NCBI GenBank assembly: GCA_965216205.1
Contig: OZ244139.1
Span: 2,046,001 to 2,110,000, forward strand
DNA from: CADEDH01 sp965216205
Lineage (GTDB): Bacteria; Actinomycetota; Acidimicrobiia; Acidimicrobiales; SZUA-35
DNA: 64,000 bases
Direction of reading: 5' to 3'
Made by a program: the position numbers and the translations under genes. Within the stretch, counting starts at the first letter, position 1, and each line of letters begins with the position of its first letter. The notes beneath the pieces were generated by a model that was not told the DNA's origin, ran no database searches, and saw only the letters and a list, made by a program, of their open reading frames with translations. This document shows, in pieces, positions 35,153-44,332 of this stretch.

Positions 35153-36190
35153 TCAACGCTGACCGGTCACCTCGGCCCGCACGATGGCTGCACCCTCCAC
35201 CATCGCCTCGAGCTTCGCCCTGGCGACGCGGCGGGGGAGGAACTTGAGCCCACAGTCGGGGGCGACGGCGAGCGACGACGGCTCGATGTGGTCGAGCGCT
35301 GGTCGGATCCTGTCGGCGATCTCCGATGGCTGCTCCACCTCGAGCGTGCCCAGGTCGACCACGCCGAGCACCACGCCGCGGGGCGCGAGGGCCGTCACGA
35401 TCGACGGGTCGAGTCGGGGTTGGGCAGCTTCGATCGCCACGAGGTCGGTGGGGAGGTCGGCGAGCTCGGTGAGAAACGGGTACCCCGAGCGCTTCTCCTT
35501 CACGTAGACGGCGTACCCGTAGCAGGTGTGCACCGTGGTGGTCGCCGTGATCCCGTCGAGCGCGACGGCGATCGCCTCCACCGCGAACTCGCTGGCGGCC
35601 GAAGCGTTGGCCTGCAGGTAGGGCTCGTCGAGCTGGAGCACGTCGATCCCGGCCGCTTCCAGGTCCCGCAGCTCGGCGTTGACCGCGCTGGCATAGGCCA
35701 TGGCGAGGCTCCGCTGGTTCGGGTAGTGGTCGTTCTGGGCGAGCTGGCTGAGGGTGAACGGTCCCGGAACAGTGACCTTCGTGCGGTGCGTGGCGTGCGA
35801 GCGCAGGAAGGTCGCCGCTGCGAGCTCCACCGGAGCCGATCGCTCGATCGGTCCGTTCACCAGCGGCACGTCGCTCGCCGTGCCGACACGGTTGATGGCG
35901 ACCCCCGTCCGTTCCTGGTCCACACCGCCGAGGGCGTTGGCGAAGTGGTTGAAGTACGACTCGCGGCCGATCTCGCCGTCGGTGATCACGTCGACCCCGG
36001 CCGCCTCCTGATCGGCGATCGCCACCAGCGTCGCCGCCTCGATGGCCTCGTCGAGGTGCTCCGGTTCCACCTTCCACACCTCCGCGGCCCGGACGCGGGG
36101 CACGCCCCTGCTCACGAGGGTGGCCCGGTCGATCAGCCACCCCGGCTGTGGGTAGCTACCCATGACCGTGGTGGTGATGAGGTGCTCCAT
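35153..36190 (-). CDS. Cobalamin-independent methionine synthase (MetE) family methyltransferase
   Basis: 345 residues from an ATG at 36190. Zinc-site motifs TVHTCYGYAVYV (His, Cys) and VAPDCGLKFLPRR (Cys) match the MetE C-terminal catalytic domain. Only the catalytic half is present, so this is a short-form family member that may use a simple methyl donor or a coenzyme-linked thiol. TAGGGT ends 7 nt before the ATG. Divergent from an LLM monooxygenase. Confidence 0.85.
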   Translation of the reverse strand: MEHLITTTVMGSYPQPGWLIDRATLVSRGVPRVRAAEVWKVEPEHLDEAIEAATLVAIADQEAAGVDVITDGEIGRESYFNHFANALGGVDQERTGVAINRVGTASDVPLVNGPIERSAPVELAAATFLRSHATHRTKVTVPGPFTLSQLAQNDHYPNQRSLAMAYASAVNAELRDLEAAGIDVLQLDEPYLQANASAASEFAVEAIAVALDGITATTTVHTCYGYAVYVKEKRSGYPFLTELADLPTDLVAIEAAQPRLDPSIVTALAPRGVVLGVVDLGTLEVEQPSEIADRIRPALDHIEPSSLAVAPDCGLKFLPRRVARAKLEAMVEGAAIVRAEVTGQR

Positions 36191-36197
36191 CTGTGCC

Positions 36198-36203
36198 ACC
36201 CTA
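36198..36203 (-). promoter_or_regulatory. Leaderless -10 box of the MetE-like gene
   Basis: TAGGGT on the minus strand, 7 nt before the ATG at 36190. Confidence 0.5.
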
Positions 36204-36263
36204 ATCATCGACGATCGTCGAATGCCCGGTGCGGCAGGCCGGCGGTGATCGGGAGGCGCGCTC

Positions 36264-37430
36264 ATGACCGAGAACGAGTTGCAGGTCGGCCTGTTCCTGC
36301 TCGGCGCGGTGCCGATGCCCGACGCCGGACCCGGCGACCCCCAGCCGACGGCGCGACGGGCGTCGAACGAGCTGGTGTGGGAGACCACCGAGCATCTCGT
36401 CGACGTTGGCTGTGCCGCCGATCGGCTGGGCTACGACTACTACTTCCTCACCGAGCACCACTTTCAGCACGAGGGGTACGAGGTCATCCCGAACGCAATC
36501 ATGACCGGCATGGTGGTGGCCGAGCGGACCACCCGCATCAAGATCGGTGCGCTGGTGCACGTGCTGCCACAGTGGCACCCACTCCGATTCGCCGAGGACT
36601 TCGCCACGCTCCACAACTTCTCGGGCGGGCGCGGCGTGCTCGCGATCGGGAGGGGCACCGTTCCCCGCGAAGCCGAACCGCTCGGCTCGGTCATCGGCAG
36701 CACCGACGACCCGGTCAAGCGGGCCGAGCAGGACGAGCACAATCGGCAGGTGTTCGCCGAAGCGGTCGAGATCGTCGACCTCGCCCTCAACAACGAGCGC
36801 TTCTCGTTCCACGGCAAGCACTTCGACGTGCCGCCAGCGGGCATCCCGGACCGGGGCGGCGTGGTGGAGGAGCTCACCCTGACGCCTCGGCCGCTCACGC
36901 CGTACGAGGAGTGGCAGACGATCACCTCCCCGCCCACCCTCGACGCCGTCGCCCGGCGAGGGGTCGGCGGGGTCTGGTGGAACCTCAACCCCGAGTTCCT
37001 CGCGCCGCAGTGGCACGACTTCGCCCGGGTGTGGGAGGAGGAGCACGGCGAGGCCCTCACCGGCGGCGAGCGCCGGATGCTCGTGCTGAACGTCCGCATC
37101 GGCGACACCAGAGAGGAGGCGATGGCGGCCGCCCGTCCGGGGTTCGACGAGCACTGGAAGTTCCTCGGGCCCTACGGCCGCACCCGCGGCTTCAAGGGAC
37201 CCGACGGCAAACCGGCGCCGCAGGGGTGGCTCCCGTCGCTCGAGGTCGCGATGGAGCAGCGGATGGCCCACGTCGGGACCCCGGAGGAGGTGGCCGAGCA
37301 GATCCGGTCACGGATCGATGAGCTCGGCGCAACCACGATCACCATCCACCCGCTGTGTCTCGGCGATCCCTACGACGCGATCCACGAGCAGGTGACCCGC
37401 TTCGCCGAGGAGGTCCGCCCGCTCCTCTGA
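36264..37430 (+). CDS. LLM class flavin-dependent monooxygenase
   Basis: 388 residues. Luciferase-like TIM barrel: YFLTEHHFQHEGYEVIPNAIM, then IKIGALVHVLPQWHPLRFAEDFATL and SGGRGVLAIGRGTV. The C-terminal part carries MAHVGTPEEVAEQIRSRIDELG. Uses reduced FMN or F420. ATG at 36264 has GGGAGG upstream. A divergent neighbour is a MetE-like gene; substrate unknown. Confidence 0.9.
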   Translation: MTENELQVGLFLLGAVPMPDAGPGDPQPTARRASNELVWETTEHLVDVGCAADRLGYDYYFLTEHHFQHEGYEVIPNAIMTGMVVAERTTRIKIGALVHVLPQWHPLRFAEDFATLHNFSGGRGVLAIGRGTVPREAEPLGSVIGSTDDPVKRAEQDEHNRQVFAEAVEIVDLALNNERFSFHGKHFDVPPAGIPDRGGVVEELTLTPRPLTPYEEWQTITSPPTLDAVARRGVGGVWWNLNPEFLAPQWHDFARVWEEEHGEALTGGERRMLVLNVRIGDTREEAMAAARPGFDEHWKFLGPYGRTRGFKGPDGKPAPQGWLPSLEVAMEQRMAHVGTPEEVAEQIRSRIDELGATTITIHPLCLGDPYDAIHEQVTRFAEEVRPLL

Positions 37431-37440
37431 GCGCCTGGAG

Positions 37441-37482
37441 CCGGTGTCACCGGTGTCGCGTGGCGTCAGCCGGCATCACCGG
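37441..37482. terminator. Convergent hairpin
   Basis: GCCGGTG (37441-37447) and CACCGGC form the ends of a stem in the short gap between the LLM gene and the creatininase gene; the right arm ends inside the creatininase stop region. Likely bidirectional terminator, no T-run. Confidence 0.35.
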
Positions 37483-38246
37483 CCGAAGTCGAACGTCTTC
37501 ACCTCGGCCATCGCCTCGGCGAGCGTGCCCACGGCGTGGTCGAACAGTTGCTTGCCGAGCTCGGCGCTGGCCCCCGTCGGATCGCCGATGTAGCCGTCGG
37601 GATGGAAGTCGTTCGACAGCCAGCCGAACGACACCGACCCGCCGAACTTCACGTGCTCGTTCTCGGCCAGCGCCTCGGGAACGCGGCGCTCGACCCCGGT
37701 GAGGTCGACCTGGTCGGGCCGCAGGTGCATGAACACCGACGTCTCGTTCCGACCGCCGTGGATGCCCATCCCCTTCTCCTCCGGTGTCGACACGCCGCCG
37801 TACGCGGGCGGCAGCGACGGGTGCATGAGGAACGTCTGCAACCCGAACTCGAGCCGCAACTCCCGGAGCGCCGTGCCGAGGTGGGTGGTGTTCCCGCCGT
37901 GGGCGTTGAGGAGCACCAACCGCTCCGCTGCGGTGGTGGCCACCGAGCGCCCGATGTCGCGCAGGACCGCGAGCATGGTCTCCGGCGACAGGTACAGCGT
38001 TCCCGGGCTCCATGCATGCTCGTTCGACTTCGACACCGACAGCGTCGGGAGTTGCCACACGTCGAGTTCGTCCCCGCACTCGCCAACGACGGCGGTGGCG
38101 GTCTCCTCGGCGATCACCGCGTCGACCGACATCGGCAGGTGAGGGCCGTGCTGCTCGATCGCCCCGATCGGCAGCAACAGGATCGTGGACGGCGAGATCT
38201 CGCTCGCCACCTCGGGTCCGGTCAGGTCCTCGTAGCGTCGACTCAC
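37476..38246 (-). CDS. Creatininase family amidohydrolase
   Basis: 256 residues from a GTG at 38246. The metal-binding EQHGPHLP, NEHAWSPGTLYLSPET and LLNAHGGN motifs identify the family (creatininase, FAPy deformylase, MftE peptidase). No mycofactocin genes are near, so MftE function is unlikely. TACGGT ends 7 nt before the start. Lies between an LLM gene and an FAD oxidoreductase. Confidence 0.88.
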   Translation of the reverse strand: MSRRYEDLTGPEVASEISPSTILLLPIGAIEQHGPHLPMSVDAVIAEETATAVVGECGDELDVWQLPTLSVSKSNEHAWSPGTLYLSPETMLAVLRDIGRSVATTAAERLVLLNAHGGNTTHLGTALRELRLEFGLQTFLMHPSLPPAYGGVSTPEEKGMGIHGGRNETSVFMHLRPDQVDLTGVERRVPEALAENEHVKFGGSVSFGWLSNDFHPDGYIGDPTGASAELGKQLFDHAVGTLAEAMAEVKTFDFGR

Positions 38247-38253
38247 CCCGCTC

Positions 38254-38259
38254 ACCGTA
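38254..38259 (-). promoter_or_regulatory. Leaderless -10 box of the creatininase gene
   Basis: TACGGT on the minus strand, 7 nt before the GTG at 38246. Confidence 0.5.
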
Positions 38260-38300
38260 GTGACACGGCCAGCCATTCGGCCCGGCCGTCCACCCGGATC

Positions 38301-38306
38301 TACACT
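38301..38306 (+). promoter_or_regulatory. Leaderless -10 box of the FAD oxidoreductase gene
   Basis: TACACT ends 6 nt before the GTG at 38313. Confidence 0.5.
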
Positions 38307-38312
38307 CCGGTC

Positions 38313-39416
38313 GTGTCGAAGGATCTGGCGGTCATAGGCGGCGGCGTGGTCGGGACCTCGGCGGCGCTGCACGCTGCCCGGGCGGGGGCGTCGGTGGCGC
38401 TCTACGACCGACGAGACGTGGGTCGGGCCACCGACGCCGGTGCCGGCATCGTGGCGCCGGCCATGAACACGAGAGATCGTCGACCCCAGTTCGAGCTGGC
38501 CGTCGCCGCCGCCAAGGCCTACCCGGAGCTGGTCGACTCGCTGGGCTCGGTCGGCGTCGACACCGCGTACGAGGTCGTCGGCCTGCTCGCGGCGGCGATC
38601 GGGGCGGGGGAGGAGGCGCAGTTCGAGTCGTTCGCGGCAACCGTCCTCGACCGGGAGCAACAGGCCGGGCACCCCACCGGTCACCGGCTCGAGCGGCTCG
38701 ACCCCGGCGGGGCGCACGATCGCTACCCGCCGCTCGGCGATGTGCGGGGCGCGCTGTTCGACCCCGGCGGGGCCCGGGTCGATGGCCGCAAGCTGGCCGA
38801 GGCATTGCTCGCGGCCGCGGTCGAAGCCGGCGTGCAGGTGCGGACGGAATCGATCGAGTCGGTGACGGCCATCGACCCGGGGGTCGAGACGGTGATCATC
38901 GCCGGCGGGGCGTGGTCGCCACGGTTCGCCGAGGAGCTCGACGCCTCGATCCCGGTGGAGCCACAGCGGGGCCAGATCGCCCACCTGGGAATCCCGGCGG
39001 ACCTGGGCGAGACCGGCTCATGGCCGATGCTCAAGCTCTTCAGCGACCAGTACCAGGTGTCCTGGCCGGACCAGCGGGTGGCGGTGGGTGCCACCCGGGA
39101 GACCGGTTCGGGCTTCGCGCCGCACACCACCGCGGCCGGGGTTCGCGACGTGCTCGACGAGGCACTGCGGGCCGCGCCGGGTCTGGCGATGGCCGAGGTC
39201 CTCGAGGTCCGGGTCGGCCTGCGGCCGGTCACGGCCGACCTGATGCCGGTGATCGATCGCCTACCGGGACCGCTCGACGTGGTGGTCGCCACCGGTCACG
39301 GTCCGACCGGCCTCACCACCGGCCCCTACTCGGGTCGGCTGGCCGCCGATCTCGCCCTCGGCCGCACCGTCGACCACGACCTCACACCCTTCGCCCACGA
39401 CCGATCCTTCGACTGA
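38313..39416 (+). CDS. DAO family FAD-dependent amino acid oxidoreductase (glycine oxidase-like)
   Basis: 367 residues. N-terminal FAD loop LAVIGGGVVGTSAALHAARAG; central RGQIAHLG and a C-terminal VATGHGPTGLTTGPYSGRLAADLALG are standard for the DAO family (D-amino acid dehydrogenase, glycine oxidase, sarcosine oxidase). Which amine is oxidised is unclear. The GTG at 38313 is chosen because -10 TACACT is positioned for a leaderless transcript; the in-frame open region upstream is not protein-like. Confidence 0.88.
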   Translation: MSKDLAVIGGGVVGTSAALHAARAGASVALYDRRDVGRATDAGAGIVAPAMNTRDRRPQFELAVAAAKAYPELVDSLGSVGVDTAYEVVGLLAAAIGAGEEAQFESFAATVLDREQQAGHPTGHRLERLDPGGAHDRYPPLGDVRGALFDPGGARVDGRKLAEALLAAAVEAGVQVRTESIESVTAIDPGVETVIIAGGAWSPRFAEELDASIPVEPQRGQIAHLGIPADLGETGSWPMLKLFSDQYQVSWPDQRVAVGATRETGSGFAPHTTAAGVRDVLDEALRAAPGLAMAEVLEVRVGLRPVTADLMPVIDRLPGPLDVVVATGHGPTGLTTGPYSGRLAADLALGRTVDHDLTPFAHDRSFD

Positions 39417-39425
39417 CATCTACAC

Positions 39426-39484
39426 GACGGTGCCCGATGCCCGCACGTCGATGCCCGCACGTCGGTGCCAGGCACATCGTGCGG
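39426..39484. repeat. Diverged REP-like element
   Basis: Two tandem copies of a 14-bp unit (GATGCCCGCACGTC) lead into CCGCACGTCGGTGCCAGGCA at 39455-39474 and GTGCGG at 39479-39484. The last 30 bp match the REP-like core at 32.2 and 48.5 kb with a few substitutions. It lies in the convergent gap after the FAD oxidoreductase stop. Confidence 0.75.
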
Positions 39485-39510
39485 ATGTCGGGTCTGCCGT
39501 GTGGGGTGGG

Positions 39511-40221
39511 TCAGCGCCGCTGGTGGAGGCGCAGGCCGCGGTCGTCGGGGAGGACCTCCATCGCGAAGTCGAACGCGTCGACGCGGGCTGCGAGCTCGAT
39601 GTCGGCCGGGTCGCAGTGCTCGGGGCCGAGCGCCAACGTCCTGGCCGCCTCCGACGTCTCGACGAGCGAGGCCGCCGTCGCCGCGGCCTCGAGCGGCAGG
39701 CCGAGCCGAGCCCGTTCGATGAGATCCGAGGTCAGGCGGTCGTCGTGACCGGAGTCGGCCGGCCGGTCGGGAAACAGGCCGGTCAGGACGTAGGTCGGGA
39801 CGCCACAGCCGGCGTCGTCGACCGCGGCGGCAGTCGCTGACGCGCAGACCAGGCTCGCCGCCCACAGCCGATCCGCTGCGACGGCGGCGACAACCCCCTG
39901 CGTGCCGGCGGAGGTCCGTTGCACCACGGTCCGTCCGGTCAGATCCTCACGGTGCACCGCCGCCGGCGAGTTCGGCAGGTCGAACCCGGCCGGTCGCCGT
40001 CCCCGGTCCTCGCCCACCGCCAACGAGCCGGGATGGGCCGCCTTGAACGCCAGCGCATCGTCGACTCCGGCGACCAGGTAGATCGCAGCCGCGCCAGCGT
40101 CGAAGGCATAGGCGGCCGTGGAGAACGCCCGCAGCACGTCGACCACGACGACGGCCCCTGCGACCCCGTTGAGCTGCCAGCGCCCGATTCGAGGGGCGTC
40201 GCCCGGCCCGCCAGCGGTCAT
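39511..40221 (-). CDS. 2-phosphosulfolactate phosphatase (ComB) family protein
   Basis: 236 residues from an ATG at 40221. VVVVDVLRAFSTAAYAFDAGA near the N-terminus and the later VVQRTSAGTQGVV block are the ComB signature. ComB dephosphorylates phosphosulfolactate in coenzyme M synthesis; in bacteria the true substrate is often unknown. Start overlaps the hydrolase stop (ATGA). Confidence 0.85.
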   Translation of the reverse strand: MTAGGPGDAPRIGRWQLNGVAGAVVVVDVLRAFSTAAYAFDAGAAAIYLVAGVDDALAFKAAHPGSLAVGEDRGRRPAGFDLPNSPAAVHREDLTGRTVVQRTSAGTQGVVAAVAADRLWAASLVCASATAAAVDDAGCGVPTYVLTGLFPDRPADSGHDDRLTSDLIERARLGLPLEAAATAASLVETSEAARTLALGPEHCDPADIELAARVDAFDFAMEVLPDDRGLRLHQRR

Positions 40222-41084
40222 GGGTCTACCGCGAGGTGCTCGAGTAGCAGCGGGGGAAACGCGTCGGGTGTCTCGTCGGTGACGAAGTGACCGACCCCCG
40301 GTAGCTCGACGAACCGGTAGGGGCCGTCGACGTGGTCGGCGGTGCCCTCGGCCGCAGGGCGACCGACCGATGCGTCGTCGCTGCCCCACACGTACAGCGT
40401 CGGCACGGTCACCGCGGGGATCTGCGGCGCCTTCAGGGCCGTGCCCCCGCCTGCCCGGTACCAGTTGATCGCAGCGTCGAGCGCCGCCCGATCATCGAGG
40501 ACCGACAGGTAGGCGTCGATGTCGACAGGCGGCACGCCGCTCCGGCTCAACAACCGTCGCAGCGGTGCCCCGCCGTCGGTGAGCAGCTCGTCGGTGGCCT
40601 CGGGGCGCAGAAAGGTCCGATGGTGCTTCGAACGGGAGCCCTGCTCGGGATCATCGGTGAGCGCCTTCACGAACGCTCCGGGGTGGGGGCGGGAGATGAC
40701 CGACAGCGTCCGGACCCGGTCGGGGTGGAGCGCCGCCGTGATCCAGGCGAGTTGACCGCCCCAGTCGTGACCGACGAGATGGAATCGCTCCGCTCCGGAG
40801 GCGTCGGCGATCGCCATCGCGTCGCCGATGAGGTTCTCCACCGTGTACGCCTCGACCCCGTCGGGTCTCGCTCCAGCCGAGTAGCCGCGCTGATCGGGGG
40901 CGACGCCCCGAAATCCTGCGGTGGCCACGGCCGCCAACTCGGCCCGCCAGGTGTGCCGGGTCTGGGGGAACCCATGGAGGAACAGCACGAGAGCGCCATC
41001 GGGCCGGCCGGCCGCGTCGGCGGTGAACGTCATCCCGTTCGCTGCGATCTCGATGGTCTCGACCGAACTCGACGACTTCGCCAT
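40218..41084 (-). CDS. Alpha/beta hydrolase, epoxide hydrolase-like
   Basis: About 288 residues; ATG at 41084 or 41096. Oxyanion HGFPQTRHTW, nucleophile Asp in VGHDWGGQLAW (Asp rather than Ser, as in epoxide hydrolases and dehalogenases), acid in WGSDDASVG and His in GVGHFVTDE. Coupled to the ComB-like gene by an ATGA overlap. Divergent from the O-methyltransferase gene. Confidence 0.9.
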   Translation of the reverse strand: MAKSSSSVETIEIAANGMTFTADAAGRPDGALVLFLHGFPQTRHTWRAELAAVATAGFRGVAPDQRGYSAGARPDGVEAYTVENLIGDAMAIADASGAERFHLVGHDWGGQLAWITAALHPDRVRTLSVISRPHPGAFVKALTDDPEQGSRSKHHRTFLRPEATDELLTDGGAPLRRLLSRSGVPPVDIDAYLSVLDDRAALDAAINWYRAGGGTALKAPQIPAVTVPTLYVWGSDDASVGRPAAEGTADHVDGPYRFVELPGVGHFVTDETPDAFPPLLLEHLAVDP

Positions 41085-41162
41085 GTCGCTGATCATGCTC
41101 CACCGCACCGTGGCGAAGCGAGCCGATCCGCCCGTGATCGCGGCGGCGGGTTGGCGGCCTCG

Positions 41163-41168
41163 TAGCCT
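41163..41168 (+). promoter_or_regulatory. Leaderless -10 box of the O-methyltransferase gene
   Basis: TAGCCT ends 6 nt before the ATG at 41175. Confidence 0.5.
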
Positions 41169-41174
41169 GTGGTG

Positions 41175-41831
41175 ATGTCACCGCGGTCGATCGGGCTCTC
41201 GCCCCGACTCAACGAGTACGTGCGCCGCCACACGTCGAGCCCCGACGACGTCCAGGCCGACCTGATCGAGCGCACCACCGGCCTCGGCCGGGTCGCCGGG
41301 ATGCAGATCTCACCCGAGCAGGGTGAACTGCTCACCCTCCTGACCGAGCTCGTCGATCCCGACCTGGTGGTGGAGATCGGCACGTTCACCGGCTACTCGG
41401 CGCTCGCGATCGCCCGCGGGCTCGGGTCCGGCGGCCGACTGATCTGCTGCGACGTCAGCGAGGAGTGGACGGCCATCGCCCGTCGGGCGTGGGCTGCGGC
41501 CGGAGTCGACGATCGAATCGAGCTGCGGCTCGGACCCGGCCTCGACACGCTGCGGGCGCTCCCCGCCGGCCAGCAGGTCGATCTCGCCTTCGTCGACGCC
41601 GAGAAGTCGGAGTACGTCGACTACTACGAGGCCCTGGTCGAGCGGCTCGCCCCGAGGGGTCTCATCGCGGTCGACAACACCCTGTGGGGCGGGTCCGTCG
41701 TCGACACCGACGACGACTCCGGACAGACCGAGGCGATCCGCCGCTTCAACGCCCACGTCGCCGCCGACGACCGCACCCGCCAGGTGATCGTGCCGATCGG
41801 TGACGGTCTGACGTTGATCCGGCGCCGCTGA
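41175..41831 (+). CDS. Class I O-methyltransferase (CCoAOMT-like)
   Basis: 218 residues. SAM-binding VVEIGTFTGYSALAIARGL, then ICCDVSEEWTAIARRAW and LAFVDAEKSEYVDYYE with metal-ligand acids, and LIAVDNTLWGGSVVD. This is the catechol/caffeoyl-CoA O-methyltransferase family, metal dependent. ATG at 41175 is used instead of the in-frame GTG at 41169 because of the -10 box spacing. Ends 17 bp from a convergent gene. Confidence 0.92.
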   Translation: MSPRSIGLSPRLNEYVRRHTSSPDDVQADLIERTTGLGRVAGMQISPEQGELLTLLTELVDPDLVVEIGTFTGYSALAIARGLGSGGRLICCDVSEEWTAIARRAWAAAGVDDRIELRLGPGLDTLRALPAGQQVDLAFVDAEKSEYVDYYEALVERLAPRGLIAVDNTLWGGSVVDTDDDSGQTEAIRRFNAHVAADDRTRQVIVPIGDGLTLIRRR

Positions 41832-41848
41832 GGGACCTGCGCGGATTG

Positions 41849-44191
41849 TCAGCGCACGTTCGGCTTCAGCTCGAACTCGATGCGGCGGTTGAGCGCACGG
41901 CCTGCGTCGGTGGCGTTGTCGCCGATGGGGTCGGTGTCGCCGGCGCCCACCACGCGGAGGTTCGCCGTCGGAACCCCCGCCGCCACCAGGACGTCCCGCA
42001 GGGCGTTCGCCCGCCGGAGCGACAGCTCGAGGTTGTCGATCTCGTCGCCGACACTGTCGGTGTGGCCGACGATCGTCATGTTGGAGTCGGCTTCCGACAG
42101 GGCGACAGCCACGAGGACTTCGATCACGCCCTGATCGGCGGCGCCGAGATCCGCCGAGCCGGACGGGAAGGCGATCGCATCGCGAAGCACCACCCGACCG
42201 GAGGGTGACGGGGCCTCGGCGACGACCTCGAGCTCGTCGACCACGTCGACGCCTGCCACGCCGATCGCCGCGTACTCGGCGACCAGCAGGTCAGCGGTCG
42301 GACGGTCGACGACCGGGCCGCGGAGCACGATCCGACCCGACTCGATCACCGCCTCGGCACCCCCGCCATCGGGGTCGACGAACGCCAGCTCCGGGAGCTC
42401 TTCGGTGTCCGGCTCGTCGTCGGACAACTGACCCCGGATGGCGAGCTCGCCACCGACGTCGTGGATGTCGGCGTAGTGGCCGGCCGGCGATGCGATGATG
42501 TCCTTCGTGTCCTCGGCCGGGTTGGTCACGCAAACCTCCTCGCCGAGCGTCACCTCCCCGAAGTCGACGACGATGCCGCCCGCCTCGCCAGAGACACCCA
42601 CGTGCAGGTGACCGGCGAACGGGCTGTTCAGCCCCTCGGCCTGGAAGGTGTAGCAGATCTGGCCCGTCTCGGAGTTGAACGCGAGATCGGCCGTGCCCGA
42701 CGCACCACCCGCCGACTCGGCACCGTCGTCCAGTGACACGTCGAAGCGGACGACCTCGCCGGTTGCGATGTCGACGGTGTCGCCGGCCTCGTCGACGTCG
42801 ATCCCCCCGGTGTCAGAACTCGATCCGCTGGCGTCGTCTCCGCCGCTGTCGGCGCCGTCGTCTCCGCCGGCGATGTCCTCGTCGCTCGTCCCGCCCTCGG
42901 TGTCGGCGTTGTCGTCCGAGCCGAGGATGGTGAAGAGGCCAAACCCCACGATGACGATCAGGGCCAGCGCGCCGACCACAGCGAGGCGGCGCCGTCGTGG
43001 TGCCTCGTCGCCCGACGAGGGCGAGGCGAGGGTGTATGCCCGTAGTCGCCGGCGGCCGGCGTCGAGGATGGCGTCGATGGCCTCGATGCCGAGGCCGGAG
43101 GCTCTTGCGTCGGCCTCTCCCTCGTCACCGGGATCGCCTTCGTCGGCGAGGTCGCCGCCATCGTCGCCTCCGGAGATGCCGTCGATCCCGGCGGATCCGG
43201 CCCTCGCTGCCAGGAGGCGGGCGGCGTCGATGGCGAGCTCGTCCTCGGCGACGCTGTCGTCGGCATCCGCCGGGTCGGTCGGCATTGCGTCGCCGAACGT
43301 CGGCTCGGCCCAGCTCCCTTCCGCCAAGCTCGGCTCGGCCCAGCTCCCCTCCGCCGAGCTCGGCTCGGCCGGCTTCGGGTCGCTCGGCACTGGGGCGCTC
43401 CACTCGGGATCGCTCGATGCCGGGTCGCTCCACTCGGGGTCGCTCGATGCCGGGTCGCTCCACTCGGGATCGCTCGACGCCGGGTCGCTCCACGGGCCGC
43501 TCACGGACCCGATGGGGTCTGGGGTCGCCAGCTCCGTCGACGAATCTGTGAGCGGATCGGTTGTCCATTGCTCACTGCTCGAGGTGATGGCGTCGCCCTG
43601 GGCCCGCATCTCGTCGTGACCGGCAGCGGCCGATGTCGGTCCGACCGCGGTGCCGCCCGTGGTGTTGCGGGGGGTCGAGACGGTGTTGGGCTCGGCCAGG
43701 CGCTCGCCTCGCCCGACCATGTCGATCCAGTGGCCCCATCCGCTCTCGGCCAACGCGCTCCGCTCGGCTCGGAGCAGGTCGACCAGGTCCTCCCGTCGAG
43801 CACCTCCCTGCTGCTGGGCCCACCGCGCCACCGCTTCGAGTGCGTGCACGCTCACTGCGTCGAGGATCGAGGCGGCGCTCTGCTCGGCGATGCCGCCCTC
43901 CACCGCCACGGCGATCGAGGCCGGGAGGAGGCGCTTGCCGAAGACCCGGCGGGCCGGCTCGTTCTCGGCGGCGAGACGGTCGTCGACGGTGTCGATCGAC
44001 ATCAGGAACGACACGAACTCCGATCCGGCATCGATCACCCAGTCACCGAGGGCGCTGATGACCAGCGGTTGGGCCAGTTCGACGGCCCGCATCGTCGCAT
44101 CGTCGCTCTCGATACTGTCCGCGGCCGCGAGCAGGCCGGCGGCCACGTCTGCATGCAGACGCCGGTCGAGCTCGTCGGTCAGTGCCGTCAT
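41849..44191 (-). CDS. Mosaic membrane protein: DUF937-like, TM, CHRD, BON, OmpA domains
   Basis: 780 residues from an ATG at 44191 with GGAGGA 5 nt upstream. Order: helical DUF937-like region (1-160); Ser/Asp/Pro/Trp-rich repeats (235-297, including three SDPEW units); acidic linker; basic stop-transfer and one helix (403-421); CHRD-like domain (about 480-590, ICYTFQAEGLNSPFAGHLHVG); BON domain (about 612-658); OmpA peptidoglycan-binding domain (about 665-778, GHTDSVGDEIDN and NRRIEFEL). It probably links the cytoplasm to the wall. I know no close relative with this exact order. Confidence 0.85.
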   Translation of the reverse strand: MTALTDELDRRLHADVAAGLLAAADSIESDDATMRAVELAQPLVISALGDWVIDAGSEFVSFLMSIDTVDDRLAAENEPARRVFGKRLLPASIAVAVEGGIAEQSAASILDAVSVHALEAVARWAQQQGGARREDLVDLLRAERSALAESGWGHWIDMVGRGERLAEPNTVSTPRNTTGGTAVGPTSAAAGHDEMRAQGDAITSSSEQWTTDPLTDSSTELATPDPIGSVSGPWSDPASSDPEWSDPASSDPEWSDPASSDPEWSAPVPSDPKPAEPSSAEGSWAEPSLAEGSWAEPTFGDAMPTDPADADDSVAEDELAIDAARLLAARAGSAGIDGISGGDDGGDLADEGDPGDEGEADARASGLGIEAIDAILDAGRRRLRAYTLASPSSGDEAPRRRRLAVVGALALIVIVGFGLFTILGSDDNADTEGGTSDEDIAGGDDGADSGGDDASGSSSDTGGIDVDEAGDTVDIATGEVVRFDVSLDDGAESAGGASGTADLAFNSETGQICYTFQAEGLNSPFAGHLHVGVSGEAGGIVVDFGEVTLGEEVCVTNPAEDTKDIIASPAGHYADIHDVGGELAIRGQLSDDEPDTEELPELAFVDPDGGGAEAVIESGRIVLRGPVVDRPTADLLVAEYAAIGVAGVDVVDELEVVAEAPSPSGRVVLRDAIAFPSGSADLGAADQGVIEVLVAVALSEADSNMTIVGHTDSVGDEIDNLELSLRRANALRDVLVAAGVPTANLRVVGAGDTDPIGDNATDAGRALNRRIEFELKPNVR
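43400..43489. repeat. 30-bp tandem repeat inside the mosaic protein gene
   Basis: Three copies of a 30-bp unit encode PASSDPEWSD (residues 235-264). A second short repeat nearby encodes SWAEP twice. Confidence 0.85.
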
Positions 44192-44332
44192 CGAAGTCCT
44201 CCAGATTGGCTGCCACCGCAACGCGACGCTTCGGTCGCACCCGTTTTGACGGCATGCCGGCGTGGCACCTTGAGATCCGGGCGATGGAACTGGGGCGATG
44301 GCTCAGGCCCGCCCGGTCAGCGGACCCCGGTA

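Noticed and set aside
37476..38246. MftE mycofactocin peptidase
   Set aside because: It is a creatininase-family protein, but no mftA, mftB or mftC genes are nearby.
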